Positions 47,254-57,170 are shown, numbered from the stretch's first letter. The stretch is DNA of 64,000 bases from Polaribacter reichenbachii (GCF_001975665.1 NZ_CP019419.1:2835501-2899500); one strand, 5' to 3'. Notes: generated by a model not told the origin, from the sequence alone. Program-made: numbers and translations.

Positions 47254-47333
47254 GATGACAATAATTTTATTGAACTACAAGTTATCTAGTTTAACTTGTA
47301 GTTGAAGTAAGGTTTGTATGCTTTTAACTAAAT

Positions 47334-47367
47334 TTTGTTTATTTACAGTTAATCTATCGTATTTTTG
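47334..47367 (+). promoter_or_regulatory. Promoter of the second small winged-helix gene
   Basis: TTTG at 47334-47337 and TATTTTTG (a TAnnTTTG match) at 47360-47367, 22 bp apart. It predicts a short leader before the ATG at 47389. Confidence 0.6.
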
Positions 47368-47388
47368 TTATATCCTAAAAAAAATACA

Positions 47389-47592
47389 ATGAAATTCAAT
47401 AATTTAACAGAACAGCAAAAGTCGGTATTAAAAGTAATTCAAACAGAACCCCTAACCAGTTTTCAAATTTTAAAAAGAGTTGAAAATATATCTATGATTT
47501 TATCCCTATATAATATTATGGACGAACTAAAAAGTAAAGGTGCTCTTAAAAGCTATACAGTAGAGAATGTAAAATATCATATTGCTAGCTAA
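47389..47592 (+). CDS. Small winged-helix-like protein, copy 2
   Basis: A 67-aa tandem paralogue of the 46980 gene. The core reads TEQQKSVLKVIQTEPLTSFQILKRVENISMILSLYNIMDELKSKGALKSY and the end KYHIAS. ATG at 47389 gives a protein the same length as copy 1, whereas the earlier TTG at 47365 lies inside the promoter. Separate promoters and terminators show the two paralogues are independently transcribed. Confidence 0.75.
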   Translation: MKFNNLTEQQKSVLKVIQTEPLTSFQILKRVENISMILSLYNIMDELKSKGALKSYTVENVKYHIAS

Positions 47593-47622
47593 TTATTATT
47601 TCAATAAAAATAAAATTATAAT

Positions 47623-47667
47623 ACTTCAAAAATGAACCATTTTGGTGATTTTTTGAAGTTTTTTTAT
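47623..47667. terminator. Bidirectional terminator between winged-helix gene 2 and the transglutaminase gene
   Basis: ACTTCAAAAA (47623-47632) pairs with TTTTTTGAAGT (47649-47659), with a T-run after it. A-rich DNA on the left lets it serve the leftward operon too; its tail overlaps the transglutaminase stop codon. Confidence 0.8.
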
Positions 47668-48557
47668 ATTACAGCTGGTCTAATATCAACAGAAACATTC
47701 ATAATACTTTTTCCAGAACCATAAATAACACCTTTTAAAGGAGGTACATCATAATAATCTCGACCATAAGAAATTACAATATGTTGGTCTTTTGGTATTT
47801 GATTGTTAGTAGGATCAAAATCTACCCAGCCAAAATCTGGTATAAATACAGAAAACCAAGCATGAGATGCATCTGTACCCACTAATTTTTCTTTTCCTGG
47901 TGGTGGTAAGGTTTCTATATAACCACTAACATATCTGGCAGGTAAACCAATTGAGCGTACGCAAGCAATTGCCAATTGTGCAAAATCTTGGCAAACTCCT
48001 TTTTTGGCTTCCATAACTTCTTGAATTGGTGTTGCTATGGTACTAAAATTACTATCGAATTTAAACTCTGTAAAGATTCTTTTCATCAACTCGTTTGCAG
48101 CCTCAAAAACAGATCGGTCTTTTTTAAAAGATTCTTTAGCATAATCTTTAATTGTTGATGAAATATTTTTGATTAAAACAGAGTCTAACAAAAACTGTTT
48201 GGCATCTATACTTTCTGGATTTAATGTGTTTAATTTTAATAATGCTGTTTCTAAAGTTATTGATTTATAGGTTTCTGAACTTAAATTATTTTGTTGCAAT
48301 TCATAAGATCTATCAACTTTACTTACAGCAGTTACAATAAGTTCTTTGTGTTGTTTTTCAATTGAAAAATGGGTAACAGAATTACCAAAAAAATCAATAT
48401 TTTCTTTAATTACAGTTGGTTTTGGAGTAATCTCTAATTTATAGTCTAGTAATCTTTGACCTGCAAATAATTTAGGTTTTAAAATAGCTAAATTATGACA
48501 GTAAGTAACGTTATTATCGTATTTATAAATCGTTTTATGTATGATAGAAAAAACCAT
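47664..48557 (-). CDS. Transglutaminase-like cysteine protease/transpeptidase
   Basis: A 297-aa cytosolic protein. The bacterial transglutaminase N-terminal beta domain comes first (IIHKTIYKYDNNVTYCHNLAILKPK). The papain-like core has the nucleophile C189 (KKGVCQDFAQLAIACVRSIGLPARYVSGY), the His in DASHAWFSVFIPDFGW and the Asp in VDFDPTNNQ. Could cleave or form amide bonds. No signal peptide. The ATG at 48557 lies 1 bp after the stop of the upstream ATP-grasp/alpha-E gene (TAATATG), so the start is coupled to it. Last gene of the leftward operon. Confidence 0.88.
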   Translation of the reverse strand: MVFSIIHKTIYKYDNNVTYCHNLAILKPKLFAGQRLLDYKLEITPKPTVIKENIDFFGNSVTHFSIEKQHKELIVTAVSKVDRSYELQQNNLSSETYKSITLETALLKLNTLNPESIDAKQFLLDSVLIKNISSTIKDYAKESFKKDRSVFEAANELMKRIFTEFKFDSNFSTIATPIQEVMEAKKGVCQDFAQLAIACVRSIGLPARYVSGYIETLPPPGKEKLVGTDASHAWFSVFIPDFGWVDFDPTNNQIPKDQHIVISYGRDYYDVPPLKGVIYGSGKSIMNVSVDIRPAVI

Positions 48558-48558
48558 A

Positions 48559-51123
48559 TTAAGATATATAATTTTGATTAAACAACTGTATTTGTTCATC
48601 AGAATGATTAAAATACATATCTGTTAAAGATAATGATGTATTGTGAATCATATCACTTAAAGAAGCTAATAAATCTTCTAATTCAGTTCTTGTAAACGAA
48701 TCTTTATCAACTTTTATAAGATTAGTTGCGTTGGCTTTATTAATTAAATTACACGCATCTAAAATTGATTTTTGAACAGAAGATAAATTAGTATCTTCAT
48801 TTCTTTTTGGTAGCCTAAATATATCTTTTTGAATTCTATTTATTTGATATTTTAAAGATCTAGAATAAGAATTATCAAGCAATATTAAATTAATAACATT
48901 TTCAATATCTAAATAAGATCTAAAACTATATCTATAAATATTTAAGCTTTCATGGCTATTTAATAAAGATTCTAGAATTTCATATTCAACGTCTTCATTG
49001 TGTTTTATAGTTAATAATGCTCTAGATTTATCGATACACATTATGGCTTGCTCCATTTGAAAACCAATAAAATAAACTAATAAACCTTGCTCTACTAATA
49101 TGCTTTCTTCAATTAAACCAATGTAAGCTATTAAATCTATGATTACTGTATCTAATAATTTAATAATCTTGTGGATGTTTTTATGATCTTCTTTTTCAAA
49201 ACTATGCCAAGTTTTATGCAATTTGTCGTAAACACGCCACATATCTTTAGACCACAGATTTCTAAGCGAATAATAAGAGCTATTAAAAGAGGATAAAGAG
49301 TGTGCTAAACTACCAAACTGAGTTTCATCAAAAAGTACTTTAATAATTTCTTTTAAAGGATCTTTAAATGCTTCTTCTTTATTTTTACCTGTAAACCCAG
49401 GAAAAATTGAAGTTAAGTGTGTTATAGATTGATATAAAATATGTAAGTTTTCTGAATCTGAATTTCGTTGAGTAAACTCAGAATTAGACATTTGATTTAA
49501 CACCATTCTAATATACCTAGCAGTTACTAAAGTTCTTGCTAAATATCTACCAGACCAAAATAAGTTTTCTGCTGTATTACTTGGTATATTACCAATTCCT
49601 GATAAATTATTCGTTGTAGAGTGGTGCCAATGATATCTTTGTCTTTTTTTGTACGATCTTTTTTCGGTGTTTGTAATCCAAAAATCTTTACTTGTTCCAC
49701 CTCTTTGGTTAGAAACTCTTAAGCGTTCTCTTTCTGCAGCAACTCTTACCAAACCTCCAGGCATAATACTGTACTCGTTTTCTTTAGCTACAGCAAAAGT
49801 TCTACACATTACCTTACGTGGTTCTAATTGTTCTTTTGATAAGTTTGGAGCCGTAGAAAAAGATATTTTTTCTTGGGCTACGTAATGATAAGGTTTTGCA
49901 AGAATTTCTTTTTTTAAAGCTTCAAGTTCAGCTTTATTTAAAAATTCACAGAAATAGATATGTTCTCTATGTGTATTGTCTATTGGTTTTACAACAAAGT
50001 TTTTTAAATTATCTAAAACATGTTTACGTTCTTTTTCTTGTCCACACCACCAAGACGCAATCTGAGGTAAAATAAGGTCTTCTTTTAAAAAGTATTTACA
50101 AATAGAGTTCATAAAAGGAATTAACCCAGGATTCTCTAAAACTCCACTTCCAATAGGATTCATTATAGCTACATTTTGCAGTCTAACAACATTTAATAAT
50201 CCTGCAACACCTAAATAAGAATTTCCATTTAGTTCTAAAGGATCTGAGTATTCATCGTCTACACGTCTGTAAATTACATCAATTTGAATTAATCCTTTTA
50301 AGGTTTTAAGCCAAACTTTGTTGTCTCTTACCACCAAATCATTGCCTTTTACTAAAGGATAACCAAAGAAAGATGATAAATAGGCGTGCTCAAAATAAGT
50401 TTCATTATGAGGGCCTGGAGTTAAAATAACAATTGTAGGATTCTCTTTGTGAGATGGCGCAGCATTTATTAACAATTCATTAAAATCTTTAATAAAGCTA
50501 AAAGGTTGTTTTACATTTATTTCGTTAAAAATATCTGGAACAACTTCACTTGTAGTAAATCTGTTTTCTAGAGAATAGCCTAAACCTGATGGAGCTTCGG
50601 TTCTGTCGTTAACCACCCACATTTGTCCATCTGGACCTCTAGCCAAATCTGCAGAATGAAATAATAATTGTTTTGCTGTTTTATATTGAATTTGATGACA
50701 AGGTCTTAAAAAGCCACGATGAGAAAATATAATTTCGTAAGGTACAATTCCGTTTTTTATAAGCTCTCTTTTGCCATAAATGTCTTTTAAAACTAAATCT
50801 AAAACTTGTGCACGTTGTTGTAATCCTTTTTCAATATTCTTCCATTCTTTTCTTTCGATAACAAAAGGAATAATATTTAAATTCCAAGGTCTATTTAATC
50901 CATTAGGATCATTATATACATTATAAGTTACTCCGTTTTCTGCCAGTAACCAATCTAAATCTCCTTGTCTTTTTGTTAATTCGTTAATACCTAATTCAGA
51001 GAAATTAGTTAATAGTTTTTCCCAATTAGGATTTATTTCCATATTAGATTTTAAAACTTCGTCGTAGTTTTCAAAATCTTTAAAGTAATCCTTAAAAAAA
51101 GAGGTTATTGGTGTTTTTGTCAA
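48559..51123 (-). CDS. Fused circularly permuted ATP-grasp / alpha-E protein
   Basis: An 854-aa fusion. Residues ~1-500 match the circularly permuted ATP-grasp family (IDVIYRRVDDEYSDPLEL, NPIGSGVLENPGLIPFM, LVRVAAERERLRVSNQRGGTSKD). Residues ~530-850 are the all-helical alpha-E domain (NLFWSGRYLARTLVTARYIRMVLNQM, LGIL-type segments). At the ATP loop it reads VVKPIDNTHREHIYF (K379), with no Gly-rich segment, unlike the KPVDESGGYG of the paralogue at 54724, so nucleotide binding may differ. It starts 5 bp after the DUF2126 gene. Confidence 0.88.
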   Translation of the reverse strand: MTKTPITSFFKDYFKDFENYDEVLKSNMEINPNWEKLLTNFSELGINELTKRQGDLDWLLAENGVTYNVYNDPNGLNRPWNLNIIPFVIERKEWKNIEKGLQQRAQVLDLVLKDIYGKRELIKNGIVPYEIIFSHRGFLRPCHQIQYKTAKQLLFHSADLARGPDGQMWVVNDRTEAPSGLGYSLENRFTTSEVVPDIFNEINVKQPFSFIKDFNELLINAAPSHKENPTIVILTPGPHNETYFEHAYLSSFFGYPLVKGNDLVVRDNKVWLKTLKGLIQIDVIYRRVDDEYSDPLELNGNSYLGVAGLLNVVRLQNVAIMNPIGSGVLENPGLIPFMNSICKYFLKEDLILPQIASWWCGQEKERKHVLDNLKNFVVKPIDNTHREHIYFCEFLNKAELEALKKEILAKPYHYVAQEKISFSTAPNLSKEQLEPRKVMCRTFAVAKENEYSIMPGGLVRVAAERERLRVSNQRGGTSKDFWITNTEKRSYKKRQRYHWHHSTTNNLSGIGNIPSNTAENLFWSGRYLARTLVTARYIRMVLNQMSNSEFTQRNSDSENLHILYQSITHLTSIFPGFTGKNKEEAFKDPLKEIIKVLFDETQFGSLAHSLSSFNSSYYSLRNLWSKDMWRVYDKLHKTWHSFEKEDHKNIHKIIKLLDTVIIDLIAYIGLIEESILVEQGLLVYFIGFQMEQAIMCIDKSRALLTIKHNEDVEYEILESLLNSHESLNIYRYSFRSYLDIENVINLILLDNSYSRSLKYQINRIQKDIFRLPKRNEDTNLSSVQKSILDACNLINKANATNLIKVDKDSFTRTELEDLLASLSDMIHNTSLSLTDMYFNHSDEQIQLFNQNYIS

Positions 51124-51128
51124 GTTAA

Positions 51129-54100
51129 TTATTTTTTGAGACGCAAATCTAAGGTATTTGGATATTCTGAGTTAACAGGATATACTTTATATCTATAAAT
51201 ATTTGAACTTTCTTCTTCTTCAACACTTTTTTCAGTTACTTCTTTCTCACTTTGCATTAATTCTTCGATGTAACTTGCATCAGTTTGTGTTTCTCCTATA
51301 TCCCAAAAACGGTTAATTCTACGAGATTCTGCTTCAAAACTATTTACAGGATACGTTTCATAAGATCTACCTCCTGGATGTGCTACAAAATATTTACAAC
51401 CACCAATAGATTTTTTACTCCAAGTATCAACAATATCAAAAGCCAAAGGTGTATCTACACCAATAGTTGGGTGTAAAGCCGAATACGGATCCCAAGCTTT
51501 ATATCTAATACCAGCAACATATTCACCTTTTTTAGTAGTAGGTTGCAATTGAACTTTTACGCCATTACAAGTCAATACATATCTTTCGTTTGTAAAATTA
51601 GATACTTTTACTTGTAAACGTTCTAAGGATGAATCTACATAACGTGCGGTTCCTCCACCAGTCATTTCTTCACCTAAAACATTCCAAGGTTCTATACCTG
51701 CTCTTAACTCTAAATGAATATTATTAATATCTACCATTCCATGTAATGGGAATCTAAATTCAAAGAAAGGATCGAACCAATCTACTTCAAACTCATAACC
51801 AGCTTTATTTAATTGTTCTACAATATCCTTAATATCTTCTCTTACAAAATGTTCTATTAAAAACTTGTCGTGCAATTCTGTACCCCATCTTACTAAATTA
51901 TGTTCATAAGGTTTTTCCCAGAACCAAGCCACTAAGGTTCTTACCAATAACATTTGCATTAAACTCATCTGCGGATGTGGAGGCATATCAAAACCACGAA
52001 GTTCTAAAATACCCAATCTACCAGAAGATGAATCTGGCGAATATAATTTATCAATACAAAATTCTGCTCTGTGTGTATTACCAGTTAAATCTGTTAATAA
52101 GTGTCTAAACAAACGATCTGTTAACCAAAAAGGAACTTCGCCACCTTTCGGAATTTGACTAAAAGCAATTTCTAACTCGTATAAGTTTTCCATTCTAGCT
52201 TCGTCTATTCTAGGCGCTTGACTTGTAGCACCCACAAATGCACCAGAAAATAAATAAGATAATCCAGGATGATGTTGCCAAAAAGTTAGTAAACTTCTTA
52301 ATAAACTAGGTTTTCTTAATAAAGGGCTATCAGATGGTTTAAAACCTCCAAGAGTTACGTGGTTTCCTCCACCAGTTCCTGTATGTTTACCATCAATCAT
52401 AAACTTTTCTGTGCCTAAACGAGATTTTTTAGCTTCGGCATATAACGTTAAAGTGTTTTTGACTAGTTCTCCCCAACTTTTCATTGGGTGTACATTAATT
52501 TCAATTACTCCTGGATCTGGAGTAATTTTCATTGATTGTAATCTGTTATCATGTGGAGGATTATATCCTTCTAAAATAACAGGAATGTTTAATTCTTGTG
52601 CAGTTGCTTCTATAGATGCTATTAAATCTAAAAATGCATCTGCAGATTCTAAAGGAGGTAAAAATAAATACAGTTTACCATCTCTTATTTCTGAACAAAG
52701 TGCAGTTTTAACAAAGTATTTTGGTTTGTCTTTGTTAATACCTTTAGCTATAAAATCTTTATATCTTTTGTTTACTTTTCTTTTGAAATTTGGTAAGTCT
52801 TTTTGTTCTTTAAATAAATCTGGTTCATAAACCGGAAAAACATCATATTCTGGTTTTGCAATTAAAGATTTAATTGGTAACCTTAATCCTATAGGCGATG
52901 TTCCTGGGGTTAAATGTAAATTTTTTCTTCTAAAAACCCACTTGCTAGAAAACCACTCATCATTATGATTATTTAAAGGCAATACATAACCCACAGGTTT
53001 GTGAGTACCTTGTGCTAAAATATCAGCAAGTCTATTTCTTACTAAATCTTCGCTATCTTTTTTGCTAATATCTATATCTATTGGTAAATTTCCTTCTTCC
53101 CAAAGTAGGTAAAAAGCATCTTCGAAAGTGGGTGTAATATTTTGATTAGATATACTTAAATATCTAGTTAATGTGGTTAGGAATCGGATATCAGCATCTT
53201 CTGGTACAATTGGGTTTGGTGCAAATGATGATAATAAATCTTGATTGTACCAAATTGGTTTTCTGTCTATTCTCCAATACAATTGAATTTCCCATCTTGG
53301 TAAAGGTTCTCCAGGATACCATTTACCTTGCGCGTGATGTAACATTCCACGAATACCAATCTTATCCATTAACCTTTTGGTTAAATTGTTGGCAAGTTTT
53401 CGTTTATGAGGACCATCAGCATCAGTATTCCATTCAGGAGATTCCATATCATCAATAGAAACAAAAGTAGGTTCGCCACCCATTGTTAATCTAACATCTC
53501 CTTCTTCTAATTGTTTTTCTACTTTGTAACCTAGTTTTTCAATGGCTTTCCATTGTTCTGTAGTGTAAGGTTTTGTTACTCTTGGCGATTCTAATATTCT
53601 AGTTACAGAATTATCAAACTCAAACTCTGTTTCAATTTTTTCATCAGAAATAATTCCTCCTGTAACTGCTGCTGCACTTTTATAGTGAGGAGTACATGAT
53701 AAAGGTATATGACCTTCCCCAACTAATAAACCAGAAGTGGAGTCAAAACCAATCCAACCAGCACCTGGTATATAAACTTCTGTCCAAGCGTGTAAATCTG
53801 TAAAATCTTGTTCAGGACCAGAAGGACCGTCTAAAGATTTTTCATCAGACTTTAATTGAACAATATAACCAGAAACAAATCTTGCTCCAAAACCTAAATG
53901 TCTCATAACTTGAACAAAAAGCCAAGAATAATCTCTACATGATCCTGTTTTACACGATAAAGTTTCTTCAGAAGATTGTACACCAGGTTCTAAACGAATA
54001 TTGTATTTTAAATATTCATAAATTTTTCTATTAACATCAATTAAAAAATAAATTGTTTTTCTAGGTGTATAGTCAATGGTTTTTAAAAAATCTTGTAATA

Positions 54101-54476
54101 TCTCGCTATCTTCATTAATCTCTAAATAAGGTGCTAATTCTTTTTTAGTAATCTCATCATATTCAAAAGGGTATTCTTCTGCATTTTCTTCAACAAAAAA
54201 ATCAAAAGGATTTATCGTTTTTAAATCTGCAATAATTTCTACAGCAATAGAGAGTTCTTTTGTTTTTTCTGGAAAAACCACTCTTGCTTGATAATTACCA
54301 AAAGGATCTTGTTGCCAGTTAAAAAAATGGTTTTCTGGTTTTATTTTTAAAGAATAAGATTCTATTGGAGTTCTAGAATGTGGTGCAGGTCTCAATCTAA
54401 AAATATGTGGAGAAAGCTTTACAGAACGATCGTATTTGTATGTTGTTTTATGTGATATTACAATTTTTAATGCCAT
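51129..54476 (-). CDS. Transglutaminase - DUF2126 fusion protein
   Basis: A 1115-aa protein. Residues ~1-90 are the transglutaminase N-terminal beta domain (ISHKTTYKYDRSVKLSPHIFRLRPAP). Residues ~155-265 are the transglutaminase core with C180 (KTGSCRDYSWLFVQVMRHLG), His in FTDLHAWTEVYIPGAGW and Asp in IGFDSTSG. Residues ~300-1080 are DUF2126 (DVRLTMGGEPTFVSIDD, HTGTGGGNHVTLGG, FCIDKLYSPDSSSGRLGILELRGFDMPPHPQM), proposed on sequence grounds to be a COOH-NH2 ligase related to glutamine synthetase/GCS folds. First gene of the leftward operon. Confidence 0.9.
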   Translation of the reverse strand: MALKIVISHKTTYKYDRSVKLSPHIFRLRPAPHSRTPIESYSLKIKPENHFFNWQQDPFGNYQARVVFPEKTKELSIAVEIIADLKTINPFDFFVEENAEEYPFEYDEITKKELAPYLEINEDSEILQDFLKTIDYTPRKTIYFLIDVNRKIYEYLKYNIRLEPGVQSSEETLSCKTGSCRDYSWLFVQVMRHLGFGARFVSGYIVQLKSDEKSLDGPSGPEQDFTDLHAWTEVYIPGAGWIGFDSTSGLLVGEGHIPLSCTPHYKSAAAVTGGIISDEKIETEFEFDNSVTRILESPRVTKPYTTEQWKAIEKLGYKVEKQLEEGDVRLTMGGEPTFVSIDDMESPEWNTDADGPHKRKLANNLTKRLMDKIGIRGMLHHAQGKWYPGEPLPRWEIQLYWRIDRKPIWYNQDLLSSFAPNPIVPEDADIRFLTTLTRYLSISNQNITPTFEDAFYLLWEEGNLPIDIDISKKDSEDLVRNRLADILAQGTHKPVGYVLPLNNHNDEWFSSKWVFRRKNLHLTPGTSPIGLRLPIKSLIAKPEYDVFPVYEPDLFKEQKDLPNFKRKVNKRYKDFIAKGINKDKPKYFVKTALCSEIRDGKLYLFLPPLESADAFLDLIASIEATAQELNIPVILEGYNPPHDNRLQSMKITPDPGVIEINVHPMKSWGELVKNTLTLYAEAKKSRLGTEKFMIDGKHTGTGGGNHVTLGGFKPSDSPLLRKPSLLRSLLTFWQHHPGLSYLFSGAFVGATSQAPRIDEARMENLYELEIAFSQIPKGGEVPFWLTDRLFRHLLTDLTGNTHRAEFCIDKLYSPDSSSGRLGILELRGFDMPPHPQMSLMQMLLVRTLVAWFWEKPYEHNLVRWGTELHDKFLIEHFVREDIKDIVEQLNKAGYEFEVDWFDPFFEFRFPLHGMVDINNIHLELRAGIEPWNVLGEEMTGGGTARYVDSSLERLQVKVSNFTNERYVLTCNGVKVQLQPTTKKGEYVAGIRYKAWDPYSALHPTIGVDTPLAFDIVDTWSKKSIGGCKYFVAHPGGRSYETYPVNSFEAESRRINRFWDIGETQTDASYIEELMQSEKEVTEKSVEEEESSNIYRYKVYPVNSEYPNTLDLRLKK

Positions 54477-54723
54477 AAATGCTTTTTTAAAATTATTTTT
54501 ATTTAAGCGAACGTGAATTTAATAAAACTGATATAATTTAACTACAAATATCAAAAAATTAATTCGACTATTTAGTGATTATTGTATTTTTAATAAAAAC
54601 TTAATTTTGATAAATTAAAATGAAGCTTTTTGTAAAATTACCTAAAATAATTTAACAAAAATCATCATTTTAGCTATATATTTATATTTAATTTTATTAA
54701 ATTTACCAAAAAAAGGATCCAAT

Positions 54724-56190
54724 TTGAAAGCACCAACAAGTTTACCAATTTTTTCTTCTTATGAATTTGATTCAAGATTTTATGATGAAATTTTTACAAA
54801 TAATAACGAAGTAAGAGAAGTTTATAAAACACTTTTTAATTTATTTAGCGAATACTCTGTAAATGATTTTGTGAATTTAAATGATAAAGCAAAAGATGCT
54901 TTTTTTAATCAAGGAATTACATTTCAGGTATATAGCGATCAAGAAACAAAAGAGAAAATTTTCCCTTTCGATTTATTCCCAAGAATTATTGGCCATGAAG
55001 AATGGTGTAAAATAGAAAGAGGCGCTTTGCAACGAAGTAAAGCTTTAAATCTTTTTTTATGGGATTTATATCATGATCAGAAAATTATAAAACAAGGTAT
55101 TGTACCTAAAGAACTTATAGATTCTTCTGCCAATTATTTAAAGCAAATGCAAGGGTTTAATCCTCCAGGAGGTGTATATAACCACGTTTCTGGTACAGAT
55201 TTAATAAAACATTTAGATGGTGAGTATTATGTTTTAGAAGATAATATTAGATGTCCTTCTGGTGTAAGTTATGTAGTTGGTAATAGATCTGCATTAAAAA
55301 GAACATTATTTGGGGTTTTTAATCATTATCAATCTTATAACGTTTCTGATTATGGAGAAAATTTATTAGAAGTTATAGAATCTGTTAAACCAAAAGGTGT
55401 CGATTTACCTAAATGTGTGGTTTTAACACCTGGAGTTTATAATTCAGCTTACTATGAGCATTCTTTTTTAGCTAAACAAATGGGAGTAGAGCTTGTTGAA
55501 GGGCGAGATTTATTCATAGAAAACGACTTTGTTTATATGAAAACCATTAAAGGCTTAGAAAGAGTAGATGTTATTTACAGAAGAGTAGATGATTTATTTA
55601 TAGATCCATTAGAGTTTAATAAAGATTCTTTATTAGGTGTACCTGGTTTATTTAAATGTTATATGAAAGGTAAAGTTTGTTTGGTAAATGCACCTGGAAC
55701 TGGAGTTGCAGATGATAAAGCAATTTACACATATATGCCTCAGATTATAAAATATTATTTAGATGAAGAACCAATTTTAAATAATGTACACACTTATCAT
55801 TGTAGCAGACCAGATGAGTTAAAATACGTTTTAGAAAATGTAGATAAGTTGGTAATTAAACCTGTGGATGAATCTGGCGGATATGGAATATCTATTGGTA
55901 ATAAATTAACCAAAGAAGAAATAGAAAAAGTAAAAGTAACTATAAAAGAAAGCCCTAGAAAATATATTGCACAGCCAATTATGTCTCTTTCTACACACCC
56001 AACATATATAGAAGAAGAAAACTCATTTGAGCCAAGACACGTAGATTTAAGAACTTTTACATTGTTAGGTAAAGATGTAGATTTTGTTTTAAAAGGAGGT
56101 TTAACAAGAGTTGCGTTAAAACGAGGGAATTTAGTAGTGAATTCATCACAAGGAGGAGGATCTAAAGATACTTGGGTATTAAAAAAATAA
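54724..56190 (+). CDS. Circularly permuted ATP-grasp protein
   Basis: A 488-aa stand-alone ATP-grasp ligase-like protein. Conserved stretches: FPFDLFPRIIGHEEWCKIERGALQRSKALNLFLWDLYHD, YVLEDNIRCPSGVSYVVGNR, VDVIYRRVDDLFIDPLEF, the Gly-rich ATP loop VIKPVDESGGYGISIG (K379 to G387) and GGLTRVALKRGNLVVNSSQGGGSKDTWV. Expected to make an acyl-phosphate for amide or peptide bond formation. TTG start, divergent from the DUF2126 gene across a 247-bp promoter region that shows no other gene. Confidence 0.9.
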   Translation: MKAPTSLPIFSSYEFDSRFYDEIFTNNNEVREVYKTLFNLFSEYSVNDFVNLNDKAKDAFFNQGITFQVYSDQETKEKIFPFDLFPRIIGHEEWCKIERGALQRSKALNLFLWDLYHDQKIIKQGIVPKELIDSSANYLKQMQGFNPPGGVYNHVSGTDLIKHLDGEYYVLEDNIRCPSGVSYVVGNRSALKRTLFGVFNHYQSYNVSDYGENLLEVIESVKPKGVDLPKCVVLTPGVYNSAYYEHSFLAKQMGVELVEGRDLFIENDFVYMKTIKGLERVDVIYRRVDDLFIDPLEFNKDSLLGVPGLFKCYMKGKVCLVNAPGTGVADDKAIYTYMPQIIKYYLDEEPILNNVHTYHCSRPDELKYVLENVDKLVIKPVDESGGYGISIGNKLTKEEIEKVKVTIKESPRKYIAQPIMSLSTHPTYIEEENSFEPRHVDLRTFTLLGKDVDFVLKGGLTRVALKRGNLVVNSSQGGGSKDTWVLKK

Positions 56191-56199
56191 AACTATTTT

Positions 56200-57150
56200 A
56201 TGTTAGCAAGAGTAGCCAATAATTTATTTTGGATGGGACGTTATATAGAGCGTTCAGAACATTTAGCGAGGTATATGAATGTAAATTATTTTTCTTCATT
56301 AGATGCTCCTAACGATATATCTCAATCTAGACAATTTGTATTACGTTCTATGCTTTTTGTAGCAGATGAAGAAGAAATAAAAGATATTAAAGAATTAGAT
56401 GAGCAAGAGGTTTTGTTTGATATTGGTTTAAATCCTGATAAACCATTTTCTATAGTTTCTTCGATTAATAATGCACAGCAAAATGCAAACGGAGCAAGAG
56501 ATTTAATATCAACAGAACTATACGAATCTATAAATACTTTAAAAAGAACTGTAAATAATTACGACAAAAACATTTTTGTAAAAAATGGTTTATTCGATTT
56601 TACAACAATGGTAACCACAAATGTGGCTTCTTTACGAACAAAAATTAGAGGAACATTATTACATGATGAGGTGTATGCAATTATTATGCTGGGTATTTAC
56701 ATAGAAAGAGCAAACCAAGTAATTAGAATTATTAATTCTAAATATAATGATGCTTTAATAGAAAAAGTAAATTTTGGAAGTTCGCTTACTAAAAGTTACG
56801 AATGGACAACTTTATTAAAGTGTGTAGAATCTTATGATATGATGCGTAGATACTACAGAAAAGTACCTACAAGTCATACAGTTTTAGACTTTTTAATATT
56901 AAACCCACACTGCCCAAGATCTATAATGAATTCCTTAAAATGTATAGATAGCTATATTGGTTATTTATCTAAAGAAGAATTTCCGGATAAAGATTCTGCC
57001 GCATTTTTAATTGGTAAATTAAAATACGAACACATGTTTAAAACCATAGAAGATGTACAAGGAGATTTAAAAGGATTTATCGAAAAATTAGTAGACGATT
57101 TATCTTTAGTAGGCGAAAAAATGGATAAAGATTATTTTTCTTTATACTAA
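56200..57150 (+). CDS. Alpha-E domain protein
   Basis: A 316-aa all-helical protein of the alpha-E family. It opens with MLARVANNLFWMGRYIERSEHLARYMNVNYF, the signature start, and has RTKIRGTLLHDEVYAIIMLGIYIERANQVIRIINSK and the HTVLDFLILNPHCPRSIMNSL motif. The function is unknown; it always accompanies circularly permuted ATP-grasp genes. It starts 9 bp after the ATP-grasp gene. The C-terminal half of the 48559 protein is a paralogue. Confidence 0.9.
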   Translation: MLARVANNLFWMGRYIERSEHLARYMNVNYFSSLDAPNDISQSRQFVLRSMLFVADEEEIKDIKELDEQEVLFDIGLNPDKPFSIVSSINNAQQNANGARDLISTELYESINTLKRTVNNYDKNIFVKNGLFDFTTMVTTNVASLRTKIRGTLLHDEVYAIIMLGIYIERANQVIRIINSKYNDALIEKVNFGSSLTKSYEWTTLLKCVESYDMMRRYYRKVPTSHTVLDFLILNPHCPRSIMNSLKCIDSYIGYLSKEEFPDKDSAAFLIGKLKYEHMFKTIEDVQGDLKGFIEKLVDDLSLVGEKMDKDYFSLY

Positions 57151-57170
57151 GTAGTTTATTTAAAATACAA

